Assembly: GCF_000801315.1 (NCBI RefSeq)
Contig: NZ_CP010056.1
Coordinates: 105,181 to 169,180 of the forward strand
Length of the DNA: 64,000 bases
Source of the DNA: Hymenobacter sp. DG25B
GTDB lineage: Bacteria > Bacteroidota > Bacteroidia > Cytophagales > Hymenobacteraceae
Direction: 5' to 3'
Shown here: positions 8,544-19,276 of the stretch, piece by piece
Numbering within the stretch: the stretch's first letter is position 1
Layout: each line of letters starts with the position of its first letter
Notes under the pieces: model-generated
Database searches by the model: none
The model's input: the letters and a program-made list of their open reading frames with translations, nothing else
What the model was told of the DNA's origin: nothing
Position numbers and translations under genes: made by a program

Positions 8544-11353
8544 ATGCCCCGTGCCCTGGTACTACGACTAAATCGTTTGCTGCTGCAGCGGCTTCCGTCC
8601 CTGGGCCTCGGGCTGCTTTTCCTAGGGCTGGCCGTTTTGCTGAGCGACTGTACGCCGCCGACGCCGAAGGCCCGGTATCGGATAGGGTTTTCCCAGTGCA
8701 CCACCGGCGACGCCTGGCGACAGGCCATGCTGGAGGGCATGAAAAAGGAGCTCACCTTTCATCCGGGGGTGAGCTTCCGCATGAAGGATGCCCACGATAA
8801 CAGCCGCCTCCAGCAGCAGCAGATTCAGGAATTTCTGCGGGAAGGTATTGACCTGCTAATTGTGTCCGCGAACGAAGCCGAACCGATTACCCCCATCGTG
8901 GAGGAGGTGTTTAATCGGGGAATTCCGGTGGTTATTCTGGATAGGCGCACTACTTCTAAATTGTATACCGCTTACGTGGGGGCAATAACCTGGAAGTAGG
9001 CCGGGCGGCCGGCAGCTATGTCGGTAATCTGCTGCGGGGCCGGGGCCAGGTACTGGAAGTATTGGGTGCCCCCGGTGCCTCCCCGGCCGTAGATCGGCAC
9101 GCCGGCTTTGTGCAGGCCCTGGCCAGTTATCCTGGCGTACAGCTCCAGGCGCAGGTGCACGGCGACTGGAAGCGCCCCTCCGTCATGCAGCGCCTCCCCC
9201 AAGTACTCCGCCAGCATCCCGATATCGACCTGATCTTTGCCCATAATGACCGGATGGCCCTGGGCGCCTACCAGGTGTGTAAAAGCCTGGGGCTGGACCA
9301 CCGGATTCGGGTAATTGGGGTGGATGGGCTGCCAGGCAACCAGGGCGGCATTCAGTTTGTGCAGGATGGGGTACTCACGGCTACGTTATTGTATCCCCCT
9401 GGTGGGGAGGAGGCCATCCGCACGGCAATGCGGATTCTGCGCGGCCAGCCCTACGAGAAGGAAAACATTCTGGGCACCATGGTCATTGACTCGACGAACG
9501 TGCATACCATGAAAATGCAAACGGAGAAGCTGGCCAGTCAGCAACTCGACATCCAGCAGCAACAGCAGCTGCTGCGCCGGCAGCGGGCCACCTATTCCAG
9601 CCAGCAAACCGTGCTCTACACGCTGGCGGCCGCCTTGCTGGGCGCCGCTGTGCTGGGGCTGATTGCCTTCCGTGCGTTCCAGGCCAACCGCCGCATCAAC
9701 CAGCAGCTGGAGCTGCAGAACCAGGAGATTCTTTCCCAGCGCAACCAGATTCAGGACTTTGCCGAGCGGGCCCGCGTGGAGACGGAAGCCAAGCTGCGCT
9801 TCTTCACCAACTTCTCCCATGAGCTGCGCACGCCCCTCACCCTTATTTTGGGTCCGGTGGAGGAAATGCTCACCAGCAGCCCCGACCTGCCCCCCGCCCA
9901 CCGCCACGACCTGGGCCTGGTGCGCCGCAACGCCCAGCGGCTGCTGCAGCTGGTCAACCAGCTCATGGATTTCCGACGCATTGACGTGGGTAAAATGCCC
10001 GTGCGGGCTACGGAAGGCAACCTGGTAGCCTTTATCCGGGAAATAATGGATGTGTTTGAGCGCCCGGCCCGGAAACGCGGCATCACCCTGCGCTTTCTGC
10101 CCGCTGAGCCCGTGGTGCAGCTGTGGTTCGACGTCAATATTCTGGACAAGGTTTTCTTTAACCTCCTTTCCAATGCGCTGAAATTCACCCCTGAGCGGGG
10201 GCAGATTACCGTCAGTATTCAGCCATTACCCGCCGATGGCTCCGTTCGGGTAAGTGTGGAGGATACCGGCCGGGGAATCTCCCAGCAGGACAAAGCCCAC
10301 ATTTTCGAGTGGTTTTACCAGGGGCAGCAGTCGGCGGCTAAAGGGTCGGGCATGGGGCTGGCCCTGGCCCTGGGCCTAACCCGCCTGCACCTGGGGCAGC
10401 TTTCCTTTACCAGTCAGCCCGGCCAGGGCAGCTCTTTTGTGGTGACACTGCCCCTGGATCTGCCAGCTGAGCTGAAGTCAACGGAAACCGTGGTCCTGCC
10501 AATGCCGGCCCTGACCATTGAAGAAAGCGGCATGCCCGGCCCCGAGGAAGGCACCGCCGATATCCTGGCAGCCGGCGCCAACCGCGAGGCCCTGATTCTA
10601 GTGATTGAGGACAACCCCGACGTTAATGCCTTTCTGGTGCAGAAGCTGCAGCCCCACTTCCAGGTAAGCTCAGCTCCCGATGGGGCCACCGGGCTGCGGC
10701 TGGCGGCCGAAGCTATTCCGGACCTGATTATCTGCGACGTGATGCTCCCGGAAATCAGCGGGCTGGAAGTAGTAGCACAGCTGAAGGGTGACTGGCGAAC
10801 CTCCCACATTCCGGTTATCCTGCTCACGGCCCGCAACGCGCCGGAGCAGCAGGTGGAAGGCGTGCAGGCCGGCGCCGACCTCTACCTGACCAAGCCCTTC
10901 AACCCGGCCTTCCTGCTGGAGAGCGTGCGCACGCTACTCAGCAACCGCGACAAGCTGCGCGAGCATTTCCGGCGGGAGCTGTCGGTGGATACGGCCACAG
11001 TGGCTCCTCAGCGGGTAGACCAGAAATTCCTGGCCGACCTCACCGCTATTGTGGAAGCCAACCTGACCCGCTCCGACCTGAGCGTGGAAGATGTGGCCCG
11101 CAGTATGGGCATTTCCCGGGTGCAGCTCTACCGCAAAGTCAAAGCGGTGCTAGGTACCGGCGTCACCGAGTTCATTCAGGGGGTGCGGCTAACCAAGGCC
11201 CGCCAGCTGCTGCTGACCGATGAGCTGACCATTGCCGAAGTAGCCTACCAGCTGGGCTTCTCCTCCCCCTCCTACTTCTCCACTTCATTCAAGGCCCGCT
11301 ACCAGGTATCCCCGTCCGAGTTCCGGGCCCTGCATACTACGCCCAGCCTATGA
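8544..11353 (+). CDS. Hybrid two-component system with sugar-binding sensor domain (fructose-type HTCS), one frameshift
   Basis: One-protein signalling system that senses a periplasmic sugar and activates its utilisation locus. In order: N-terminal membrane anchor or lipoprotein leader; a LacI/ribose-binding-like periplasmic domain (YRIGFSQCTTGDAWR... to about residue 310); a TM helix (LYTLAAALLGAAVLGLIAF); a HisKA domain with the phospho-acceptor His in NFSHELRTP; an HATPase domain (NLLSNALKF, DTGRGI, GSGMGLAL); a receiver domain with Asp in DVMLP; and an AraC-type DNA-binding domain (VEDVARSMGISRVQLYRKVK). The frame is broken in the G run at 8978-8982; one extra G restores YVGGNNLEVGRAAGSYV and joins both parts into about 937 aa. 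Unlike most HTCS, which have beta-propeller sensors, this periplasmic-binding-protein form resembles Bacteroides BT1754, which binds fructose. The downstream fructan genes support fructose as ligand. Confidence 0.88.
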
Positions 11354-11711
11354 TTCAAAAAGTGAAAATCGGGTATCAAAATTAAAACTCAAGGCTAATG
11401 TGAATGATACGTACTTTTGTCAAGTATCTTATTATCAACTAGTAATGAGTTTAAAATGAAAAGTCTAAAATGTGGAAGAGTTTGAATGAATAGAGCAAGC
11501 CTTCGGTAAGCTTTTGACTGAGCTTTGAGCAAAAGATCAGTCGTGAAAACTTCCGCCTCCCCCTTGCTCCTTGCCGTGCCGGCCTTCGCGCCACCAGTGC
11601 TCCTGGTGCCTGGGGTGGGCACGGCCTTTTTGTTTCCGGCTAACCCCACCCGCACCAAAGCCGCATCTGCCGGCCATCCTCTTCTTCCCAACTCCCCTCC
11701 CCCAACTTCCC
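11354..11711 (+). promoter_or_regulatory. Intergenic region and leader of the fructan locus
   Basis: About 360 bases between the regulator and susC. The first half is AT-rich and carries TACTTTTG at 11412-11419, a fit to the TAnnTTTG -7 box, although no convincing TTTG is seen at the right distance upstream. It would give a leader of nearly 290 bases. The direct target sequence of the AraC-type domain should lie here, but no clear repeat stands out. Confidence 0.35.
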
Positions 11712-14700
11712 ATGAAAGAAACTCGACCCATAGTACGGCAGGCATTGTTTCTGTCGCTACTGACTACCGCACCGCTGGCTTTTCCGGGGGCTGTGCAAGC
11801 AGAAGCCATGCGGCCAAGAACAGCGGATGCCCGCCGGGCCGACACGCCCATTAGCGGCCGTGTTACCGATGAGAAAGGCGCCGGCCTGCCCGGGGTAACC
11901 GTCGTCGTTAAAGGCACTACCGTGGGTACCTCCACCGGCCCCGAGGGGGAGTTTACCATTAATGCCCCGGAAAATGCTACCCTGCTCTTTTCCTTTATCG
12001 GCTACAAAACGCAGGAAGTAGCTGTAGCGGGTAAAACCACCTTCAACCTAGCCCTGGCGCCCGATGTGACGGCCCTGAATGAGGTGGTGGTTACGGGCTA
12101 CCAGGTGCAGAAAAAGGCCGACCTGACCGGGGCCGTAGCCGTGGTAAAGATTGATGAGGTACGGGACCTGCCTTCTTCCAACCCCGTGCGCAACTTGCAG
12201 GGCCGGGTGCCCGGCGTGAACATCACCACCGACGGCTCGCCCAACGGCAATGCCCAGGTGCGCATTCGCGGCTTCGGCACGCTCGGCAATAATGATCCGC
12301 TGTATGTCATTGACGGCATCCCGACCAAGGAAGGCATCGGACAGATCAACCAGAATGATATTGAGTCGATACAGGTGCTGAAGGATGCTTCGGCGGCCAG
12401 CATATACGGCTCACGCGCCGGCAACGGGGTGATTATCATCACCACCAAGAAGGCCAAGAAGGGCGTCAGCCGGGTGGACTTCTCCACTTTCCTCACCGTG
12501 CAGAAGCCTGGCCAGCACATTGAAATGCTCAACACCCAGGACTACGGCCGGGTGTACTGGCAGGCCTCGGTGAATGACGGCATCACGCCGAACAGCCCCT
12601 TCTACACTTTCCAGTCGAGCACCGATGCCAACGGGAGCCCGGTGCTGGATGGCGTGACAGTGCCGGAGTTCCTGGATGCGGAGAAAACCATGCGCACCGC
12701 CGATACCAACTGGTTTGATGAGACCCAGCAAAACGGCATCATTCAGAGCTATAACCTGAACGTGACCAATGGCGGGGAGCGGGGCGGCATGCTGCTTTCC
12801 CTGAACTACTACGACAACAAAGGCACGCTGAAATACACCGGCCTGGACCGCATGACGGCCCGCCTGAACTCCGACTACAGCTTCCTGAATAACAAGCTGA
12901 AAATCGGGGAAAACCTGACGCTGGCTAAAACCCGGCAGTCGGAAGTGGGCATTGACTACGTGCGCGACCGGAGCAGCCAGCTGCTGGCCATTGTGCCGGT
13001 GCGCACCGTGGATGGCGTGGGCTGGGGCGGCCCCGTATCGGGCATTGCCGACCGCGACAACCCCGTGCGCGTGCTTACCGACAGCAAGCAGAACCGCTCC
13101 CACAGCGGCCGGGCTTTCGGTAATATGTTTGCCGATCTGGAGGTGCTGAAAGGCCTGCACCTGCGCAGCAGCCTCGGCATTGACTATACCCTGTACAAGT
13201 TCCGGGATATCTACAAAACCTACCGCGCCGGCTACCTCTCCGAGGCCAACAACCGGGTAACGCAGAACGAGCGGTTTTACGGCAACTGGGTGCTGCAGAA
13301 CACCCTGAACTACAACCTGAACCTGGGCGACAAGCACCAGCTGGACCTGCTGGCCGGCCACGAGCGGATCAGCTACAACTACGAGAGCTTCTTTGCCTCC
13401 CGCACCAACTTCGCCAGCGAAGACCCCGACTACGTTTTCCTGGATGCCGGCGCGGCCAACCAGAACAACGGCGGCTCGGGCACGGCCTACCGCCTGGCCT
13501 CCCTGTTCGGGAAAGTAAACTACTCCTTCCTGGACCGCTACCTGCTGTCGGGCACGCTGCGCCGGGATGGGTCTTCCCGCTTTGGTAAGGACAACCGCTT
13601 TGGCGTGTTCCCGGCCGTATCGGCGGGTTGGCGCCTGAGCGAGGAAGCCTTCGTGAAGAACACGGCCCCCATGGTGTCGGATCTGAAGCTGCGCGTAGGC
13701 TGGGGCCAGACGGGTAACCAGGATATTGCCGACTTTGCTTCCCGCGGCCTGTACCAGTCGATTCTGGGTATTCAGGACCCCAACTTTGAGTACGACCGAG
13801 GCACGGCCTACGACATCTACGGCACCAACAGCAACCTGCCCTCCGGCTACCGCCGCGTGCAGCAGCCCAACGACCAGCTGAAGTGGGAAACCACCACCCA
13901 GACCAACTATGGCATTGACTTTGGCCTGCTGGATAACAAACTGACGGGCTCCGTAGACTACTTCGTAAAGAACAGCAAGGACATTCTGGTGAACCTACCT
14001 TACATCGGCTCAGTGGGCGAAGGCGGCGACAAGTTCGTGAACGGGGCCTCCATAGAAAACAAGGGCTGGGAGTTTCAGCTGGGCTACCAGAACCAGCTCA
14101 GCAGCGGCCTGACTTACAGCGTAACCGGCAACCTGTCCTCTTACCGCAATAAGCTGACCTTCCTGCCGGCGGAGGTGATTAACGCCTACGGCGGCAACGG
14201 GCAGGACGTAACGCGCCTGGGCCACTCAGTTAATGCCGTGTACGGCTACGTGGCCAACGGCCTGTTCCAGAATGCGGAAGAGGTCACCAGCCATGCCACC
14301 CAGACGGGTGCCGCCCCCGGCCGCATCCGCTACGAGGACCTGAACAAGGATGGGAAGATTGACAACTTCGACCAGACCTGGATTACGGAAGCCACCCCGG
14401 ACTTCATCTACGGCCTGAACCTGGGCAGCAGCTACAAAGGATTTGACCTGCAGCTGTTTATGCAGGGCGTGCAGGGGCTGGATGCTTATAACAACGTGAA
14501 ATTCCGCACCGACTTCTCCTTTGTTTCCGGCGAGAACTGGGGCCAGCGCACCCTGGATGCCTGGTCGCCTACCAACACGGGCTCCTCTATTCCGGCTTCC
14601 TCGCTGATTAACACCAACAACGAGGGCCGCGCCTCCACCTACTTCATTGAAAACGCTTCTTACCTGAAGCTGCGCAATATTCAGCTGGGCTACAGTCTGC

Positions 14701-14870
14701 CGGAGAGTGTGGTGAGCAAGGTAAAGCTGCAGGGCGCCCGCGTGTACGTGCAGGGTCAGAACTTCTTTACCATCAAGAGCAAGGAACTCTCCACGCCTGA
14801 TCCGGAAGTGACCAACTACCAGTACCCCATTCCGGTCATTTTCACCACGGGCCTGAACATTTCCCTCTAA
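11712..14870 (+). CDS. SusC family TonB-dependent outer-membrane transporter (fructan locus)
   Basis: Outer-membrane transporter that imports oligosaccharides captured by its SusD lipoprotein, driven by TonB. The start at 11712 gives a plausible signal peptide (MKETRPIVRQALFLSLL... ending near VQAEA); upstream in-frame codons are proline-rich and unlike a leader. The 1052 aa comprise a carboxypeptidase-like N-terminal domain (ISGRVTDEKGAGLPGVTVVVKGT, about residues 45-125), the TonB-box region (LNEVVVTGYQVQKKADLTGAV), the plug with the SusC signature (GRVPGVNI, GNNDPLYVIDGIP, IEVLKDASA-like IQVLKDASAASIYGSRAGNGVI), and a 22-strand barrel ending in a typical hydrophobic C-terminus (FTTGLNISL). 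susD follows after 19 bases, so the pair is co-transcribed. Confidence 0.94.
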   Translation: MKETRPIVRQALFLSLLTTAPLAFPGAVQAEAMRPRTADARRADTPISGRVTDEKGAGLPGVTVVVKGTTVGTSTGPEGEFTINAPENATLLFSFIGYKTQEVAVAGKTTFNLALAPDVTALNEVVVTGYQVQKKADLTGAVAVVKIDEVRDLPSSNPVRNLQGRVPGVNITTDGSPNGNAQVRIRGFGTLGNNDPLYVIDGIPTKEGIGQINQNDIESIQVLKDASAASIYGSRAGNGVIIITTKKAKKGVSRVDFSTFLTVQKPGQHIEMLNTQDYGRVYWQASVNDGITPNSPFYTFQSSTDANGSPVLDGVTVPEFLDAEKTMRTADTNWFDETQQNGIIQSYNLNVTNGGERGGMLLSLNYYDNKGTLKYTGLDRMTARLNSDYSFLNNKLKIGENLTLAKTRQSEVGIDYVRDRSSQLLAIVPVRTVDGVGWGGPVSGIADRDNPVRVLTDSKQNRSHSGRAFGNMFADLEVLKGLHLRSSLGIDYTLYKFRDIYKTYRAGYLSEANNRVTQNERFYGNWVLQNTLNYNLNLGDKHQLDLLAGHERISYNYESFFASRTNFASEDPDYVFLDAGAANQNNGGSGTAYRLASLFGKVNYSFLDRYLLSGTLRRDGSSRFGKDNRFGVFPAVSAGWRLSEEAFVKNTAPMVSDLKLRVGWGQTGNQDIADFASRGLYQSILGIQDPNFEYDRGTAYDIYGTNSNLPSGYRRVQQPNDQLKWETTTQTNYGIDFGLLDNKLTGSVDYFVKNSKDILVNLPYIGSVGEGGDKFVNGASIENKGWEFQLGYQNQLSSGLTYSVTGNLSSYRNKLTFLPAEVINAYGGNGQDVTRLGHSVNAVYGYVANGLFQNAEEVTSHATQTGAAPGRIRYEDLNKDGKIDNFDQTWITEATPDFIYGLNLGSSYKGFDLQLFMQGVQGLDAYNNVKFRTDFSFVSGENWGQRTLDAWSPTNTGSSIPASSLINTNNEGRASTYFIENASYLKLRNIQLGYSLPESVVSKVKLQGARVYVQGQNFFTIKSKELSTPDPEVTNYQYPIPVIFTTGLNISL

Positions 14871-14889
14871 CCACTCCTGCCTTTTCATC

Positions 14890-16614
14890 ATGAAATCGAT
14901 AAAAACCTGCGCGCTGGTGGTTTCCCTGCTGGCCGTTTCCTTCAGCTGCTCCGATAAGAATTTCCTGGACGTATCACCCAAAGGCACCCTGGCCGACGAG
15001 GACCTGAATACGCCCGCCAACATTGAGAAGCAGGTTATTGCGGCCTATTCCCAGCTCGGCAACGACGTGTACCGGGCGCCCTACACTTCTATGTGGCCCT
15101 ACGGCAACATCCGGGGCGGCGACGCTTACAAGGGCGGCGGCGGCACCGGCGACGTGGACGCCTTCCACTTCTACGAAACCTTCACCTTCAACCGCCCCGA
15201 CATCGGCAACACCGACGAGGTGTGGTTCCTGCTCTACATCGGTATTTCACGCACCAACGATGCCCTGCGCCGCCTGAACGCGGTGAGCGAGGCAGAAATG
15301 CCCAACAAGGCCGTGCGCCAGGGCGAAATGCGCTTTTTGCGGGGCCACTTCTACTTTCTGCTGAAGGAGCTCTTCGGACAGGTGCCGTACATTGACGAAA
15401 CCATACCCACCGCGGACTATGGCAAGGTGTCGAACGTGGCCCTGAACAATGCGCAGCTCTGGGACAAGATTGCCGAGGACTTCCGCTTTGCCGAAGCCAA
15501 CGTGCCGGCCTCCCAGCCCGAAATCGGCCGCGTAACCAAGTCCGCTGCCCAGGCCTACCTGGCCAAAACCCTGCTGTATGCCGCCTACACCCAGAACGAG
15601 AGCCACGCCGTTACGGGCACCGACCAGGCCAAGCTGGAGGAAGTGGTGCGGCTGACAGATGAGGTTATCAGCTCGGGCAAGTACTCCCTGCACCAGGATT
15701 TCGCCACCAACTTCCTGTCCTCCGGCGACAACGGGTCCGAGTCGGTCTTTGCCATTCAGTTCTCCCGCAACGACGGCACGCCCAAAGGCCGCACCCAGCG
15801 CGGCAACGAGCTGAACTACCCCATGAACCCGGACTACGGCTGCTGCAGCTTCCACCAGCCCAGCCAGAACCTGGTGAATGCCTTTAAGACCGATGCGCAG
15901 GGCCTGCCCCTGTTCAGCACCTTCAACACCAGCGGCAACCTCTCGGACTCCGCCGACTTTAAAAAGAATACCGTGGACCCCCGCCTGGACCACACGGTGG
16001 CCATCAACAGCCACCCCTACAAGTACGACCCCAGCTTTGTATTCCGCAATTCCTGGGTGCGCGTGCCGCAGGTGTACGGCTACTTTATGTCGATGAAGGA
16101 AACCGTGCTGCCTTCTGACCCCAGCTTCCAGAAGAACCCGCCCTTCATGAGCACCTCCAAGAACTGGGCGCTTATTCGCTACGCCGATGTGCTGCTGTGG
16201 AAGGCCGAGGCCCTGATTGAGCTCAACCGCCCGGCCGAAGCGCTGCCTTTGATCAACCAGATCCGGCAGCGGGCGCAGAACAGTACGGCCATGCTCCGGC
16301 AGAAAGACGGACAGGCCACCTCCAACTACAAGATTGGCCTATACCCAGCCGATAAGTGGACGCAGGATTACGCCCGCGAAGCCCTGCGCTTTGAGCGCCG
16401 CCTGGAGTTTGCCATGGAAGGCTACCGCTTCTTTGACCTGGTGCGCTGGGGCATTGCGGCGGAGTACCTGAACAACTACTTCACGGTGGAGAAAACCCGC
16501 CGCCAGTATCTGCAGGACGCCCGGTTCACGAAAGGCCGCGACGAGTATCTGCCTATTCCTATCAACCAGATCAACTTCAGCAAAGGCCTGTACAAGCAGA
16601 ATCCGGGCTGGTAA
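14890..16614 (+). CDS. SusD family sugar-binding outer-membrane lipoprotein (fructan locus)
   Basis: Surface lipoprotein that forms the lid of the SusC transporter and binds the glycan. Length is 574 aa. The leader MKSIKTCALVVSLLAVSFSC ends in a lipid-acceptor Cys at residue 20, followed by SDKNFLDVSPKG, typical of the family. The N-terminal TPR-like region contains GEMRFLRGHFYFLLKELFGQVPYI, and the C-terminal RagB/SusD domain contains IRYADVLLWKAEALIELN and RFERRLEFAMEGYRFFDLVRWG. The protein ends with EYLPIPINQINFSKGLYKQNPGW. Its partner is the SusC encoded immediately upstream. A separate surface glycan-binding protein gene, common after susD in larger loci, is absent here. Confidence 0.94.
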   Translation: MKSIKTCALVVSLLAVSFSCSDKNFLDVSPKGTLADEDLNTPANIEKQVIAAYSQLGNDVYRAPYTSMWPYGNIRGGDAYKGGGGTGDVDAFHFYETFTFNRPDIGNTDEVWFLLYIGISRTNDALRRLNAVSEAEMPNKAVRQGEMRFLRGHFYFLLKELFGQVPYIDETIPTADYGKVSNVALNNAQLWDKIAEDFRFAEANVPASQPEIGRVTKSAAQAYLAKTLLYAAYTQNESHAVTGTDQAKLEEVVRLTDEVISSGKYSLHQDFATNFLSSGDNGSESVFAIQFSRNDGTPKGRTQRGNELNYPMNPDYGCCSFHQPSQNLVNAFKTDAQGLPLFSTFNTSGNLSDSADFKKNTVDPRLDHTVAINSHPYKYDPSFVFRNSWVRVPQVYGYFMSMKETVLPSDPSFQKNPPFMSTSKNWALIRYADVLLWKAEALIELNRPAEALPLINQIRQRAQNSTAMLRQKDGQATSNYKIGLYPADKWTQDYAREALRFERRLEFAMEGYRFFDLVRWGIAAEYLNNYFTVEKTRRQYLQDARFTKGRDEYLPIPINQINFSKGLYKQNPGW

Positions 16615-16878
16615 CAGGCCCTGTTGTTCGTGAGCTGGCGCAGGTGGGCGCGGCGGAAAATGTGGGTAAGGGCACACTTCGCTTGCTGGTGCCGGGCGGC
16701 CGGTTATGGTGGGTAACCGGCGCCCCCACACGGCCCGGGCGCGAAGCCGCCGAAGCCGCCTGTGCCGGCTCAATAGTACCCAGCTGCGCAATGGCTTGCG
16801 TGGGATAAGGGAATTAAAAATCAACGAGAAAGCTGGCTGCTGTCATCAGCGCCCCGCCTTCTGCATTCAAATACCGCA

Positions 16879-18204
16879 GTGAAAAATAGCAACGTCTTTT
16901 TCTGGTCCCTGGTGGTTGCGCTGGGAGGCTTTTTATTTGGCTTTGATACCGCCGTGATTTCCGGAGCTGAGAAGGCCATTCAGCAGCTGTGGGGCCTGAG
17001 CACCGTGGAGCACGGCTTCACCATTGCCATTGCCCTGATTGGGACAGTGTTCGGGGCCGTGTTCGGGGGAGTGCCCTCTGATAAGCTGGGCCGCCGCAAA
17101 ACCCTCATTATTATTGCCGTACTGTACCTGGTGTCGGCACTAGGGGCCGCCCTTACCTCCAGCTGGGTGGCCTTCCTGGTCTTTCGTTTCCTGGGTGGCC
17201 TGGGCGTAGGCGCCTCCTCCGTTACGGCTCCCCTGTACATCTCGGAGGTGTCGCCGGCCGCCCGCCGGGGCCGCATGGTGGCCATGTTCCAGTTCAATAT
17301 TGTATTCGGTATTCTGGTAGCCTACCTCTCCAACTACCTGCTGACCGGCACCGGCGAAAATGACTGGCGCTGGATGCTGGGTGTGCAGGCCCTGCCGGCC
17401 CTGGCGTTTTTCCTGCTTTTGTTCCGGGTGCCGGAAAGCCCCCGCTGGCTGCTGGGCCGCGGCATGGTGGAGGAAGCCCGCGCCATTCTGCACCGCATAG
17501 ACCCGGCCACGGCCAACCAGGATGTGAACAGCATTCTGACGGCCAATGCCCTGGATGAAGCCGGCGGAGGCGAGTCGCTGTTTGCCCGCCAGTACCGCGC
17601 TCCGGTGCTGCTGGCCGTGCTCTTTGCCGTGTTCAACCAGGTATCCGGCATCAACGCCATTATCTACTACGCCCCGCGCATTTTTGAAATGACGGGCTTG
17701 GGCAAGGGCTCGGCCCTGCTCTCCTCGGCGGGTATCGGGCTGGTGAATTTTCTGTTTACGCTGCTGGCCATGAACTTCATCGACCGGTTTGGCCGCCGCA
17801 AGCTCATGCTCATCGGCTCGGTTGGGCTGATAGCCACGCTGGGGCTGGTTTCCCGCGCCTTCTACCTGCAGCAGTTTGGGGGCATGATGGTACCGGTGCT
17901 GCTCTTCGTGTACATAGCCTTCTTCGCCTTTTCCCAGGGCGCCGTTATCTGGGTCTTCATCTCCGAAATCTTCCCCAACACCGTGCGGGCCAAAGGCCAA
18001 GCGCTGGGCTCTTCCACCCACTGGGTGATGGCCTCCATCATTGCTTTTACCTTCCCCTATTTCGCCGAGAAGCTGGGCGGCGGGCACACCTTCCTGTTTT
18101 TCTGCTCGATGATGGTGCTGCAGTTAATTTTTGTGTGGCGCTACATGCCGGAAACCAAAGGCACCTCCTTGGAGCAACTGGAAAAAACGCTGGTTATCCA
18201 CTAA
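16879..18204 (+). CDS. Sugar porter (MFS), probable fructose importer
   Basis: Twelve-helix major facilitator of the sugar porter family, 441 aa, expected to carry a monosaccharide across the inner membrane with protons. Motifs are GFDTAVISGAE in helix 1, DKLGRRKTLI after helix 2, RFLGGLGVGASSVTAPLYISE, RGRMV, PESPRWLLGRG before the central loop, NQVSGINAIIYYAPRIFE in helix 7, DRFGRRKLM, and a C-terminal MPETKGTSLEQLE. The start is GTG at 16879. It lies in a fructan locus before fructokinase, so fructose is the likely substrate (inference). This is comparable to the inner-membrane monosaccharide importer of the Bacteroides levan locus. The 260-base gap after susD is GC-rich without an obvious gene. 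Confidence 0.9.
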   Translation: MKNSNVFFWSLVVALGGFLFGFDTAVISGAEKAIQQLWGLSTVEHGFTIAIALIGTVFGAVFGGVPSDKLGRRKTLIIIAVLYLVSALGAALTSSWVAFLVFRFLGGLGVGASSVTAPLYISEVSPAARRGRMVAMFQFNIVFGILVAYLSNYLLTGTGENDWRWMLGVQALPALAFFLLLFRVPESPRWLLGRGMVEEARAILHRIDPATANQDVNSILTANALDEAGGGESLFARQYRAPVLLAVLFAVFNQVSGINAIIYYAPRIFEMTGLGKGSALLSSAGIGLVNFLFTLLAMNFIDRFGRRKLMLIGSVGLIATLGLVSRAFYLQQFGGMMVPVLLFVYIAFFAFSQGAVIWVFISEIFPNTVRAKGQALGSSTHWVMASIIAFTFPYFAEKLGGGHTFLFFCSMMVLQLIFVWRYMPETKGTSLEQLEKTLVIH

Positions 18205-18213
18205 GCATTGACC

Positions 18214-18306
18214 GTCATGCTGAGCATGGCGAAGCATCTCTACCGCTACAGTAACTTCTGCCATGCGAACGAAGCAGAAGAGATGCTTCGCCATGCTCAG
18301 CATGAC
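18214..18306. repeat. Perfect 28-base inverted repeat (REP-like) between sugar porter and fructokinase
   Basis: Arms at 18214-18241 and 18279-18306 are exact reverse complements (outer sequence GTCATGCTGAGCATGG). The 37-base spacer contains a second, nested pair CTTCTGC / GCAGAAG. The unit begins nine bases after the porter stop. It resembles dispersed palindromic elements whose ends read GTCATgCtGAGC, seen again in variant form elsewhere in the window. Confidence 0.8.
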
Positions 18307-18335
18307 AATCACAATTGGTCTTTATTTAACATCTC

Positions 18336-19229
18336 ATGTCTAAAAACATAGTCTGCTTCGGCGAAATCCTCTGGGACGTGCTGCCTACGGGCAAGCAACC
18401 CGGCGGGGCGCCGTTTAACGTAGCCGTTCACCTCAATCAACTGGGGGTGTCCGCTCAGCTCATCACCCGCGTGGGCGACGACGACCTGGGCACCGAGCTG
18501 GTGGAGTTCGTGACATCCAAAGGCATCAGCCCCGAGTATGTACAGCTTGGCAAAACCCACCTCACCGGCGTGGTAAAGGCCAATGTGGATGATGCCAACG
18601 AGGTGACCTACAAAATTGTGCACCCCGTGGCCTGGGACTACATCCAGCACGAGCCGGCCCTGGACGAGCTGGTGGAGCAGGCTGATATGCTGGTGTACGG
18701 CAGCCTGGCGGCCCGCAGCTTGGCTTCCCGCGAAACCCTCTACCGCCTGCTGGAGCACGCCCGGTTCCGGGTTTTCGACGTGAACATGCGCCCGCCGCAC
18801 TACACCAAAGAAGTCGTGAAATACCTGCTGGGCAAAGCCGACCTGGTGAAGATGAACCACCACGAGCTGGCGGAAATCATGAGCTGGTTTGGCGAGGAAA
18901 CCGACCCCGCCGCCGCCATGCAGTGGCTCGCCGCCCGATTTGACCTGCAGGGTGTGTGCGTCACCTGCGGCGCCGACGGCGCCCTGCTCTGGACCAACAA
19001 CCAACTATACCGCGCCCCCGGCGTTGCCGTGGAAGTAAAAGATACCATTGGTAGTGGGGATGCCTTTCTAGCAGCCCTGCTGAAAGGCTGGCGGGCGGGC
19101 CAGGAACCCGGCGAGAACCTGCGGTTTGCCTGCGCTACCGGCGCGCTGGTGGCTACCCACTTGGGGGCTACGCCGGTCATCAGTGAAGCTGATGTGCAGG
19201 AGTTGCGGCAGGAGCGCGCGGCGCTCTGA
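18336..19229 (+). CDS. Fructokinase, PfkB/ribokinase family
   Basis: Cytoplasmic sugar kinase, 297 aa, that should phosphorylate fructose with ATP. The N-terminal PfkB signature region reads CFGEILWDVLPTG and GGAPFNVAVHLNQLG (sugar-binding GG at residues 23-24). The C-terminal signature is DTIGSGDAF at 236-244, with Asp242 as catalytic base. Ser replaces the usual Ala of the DTxGAGD anion hole, a variant seen in other kinases of this family. The context between sugar porter and GH32 supports fructose. It is probably co-transcribed with the genes around it, although the strong palindrome just upstream could modulate its expression. Confidence 0.92.
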   Translation: MSKNIVCFGEILWDVLPTGKQPGGAPFNVAVHLNQLGVSAQLITRVGDDDLGTELVEFVTSKGISPEYVQLGKTHLTGVVKANVDDANEVTYKIVHPVAWDYIQHEPALDELVEQADMLVYGSLAARSLASRETLYRLLEHARFRVFDVNMRPPHYTKEVVKYLLGKADLVKMNHHELAEIMSWFGEETDPAAAMQWLAARFDLQGVCVTCGADGALLWTNNQLYRAPGVAVEVKDTIGSGDAFLAALLKGWRAGQEPGENLRFACATGALVATHLGATPVISEADVQELRQERAAL

Positions 19230-19276
19230 AGAAACCAGGCCCAAACTTTATCCTATTTTGCTCTTCTCCGAATACC

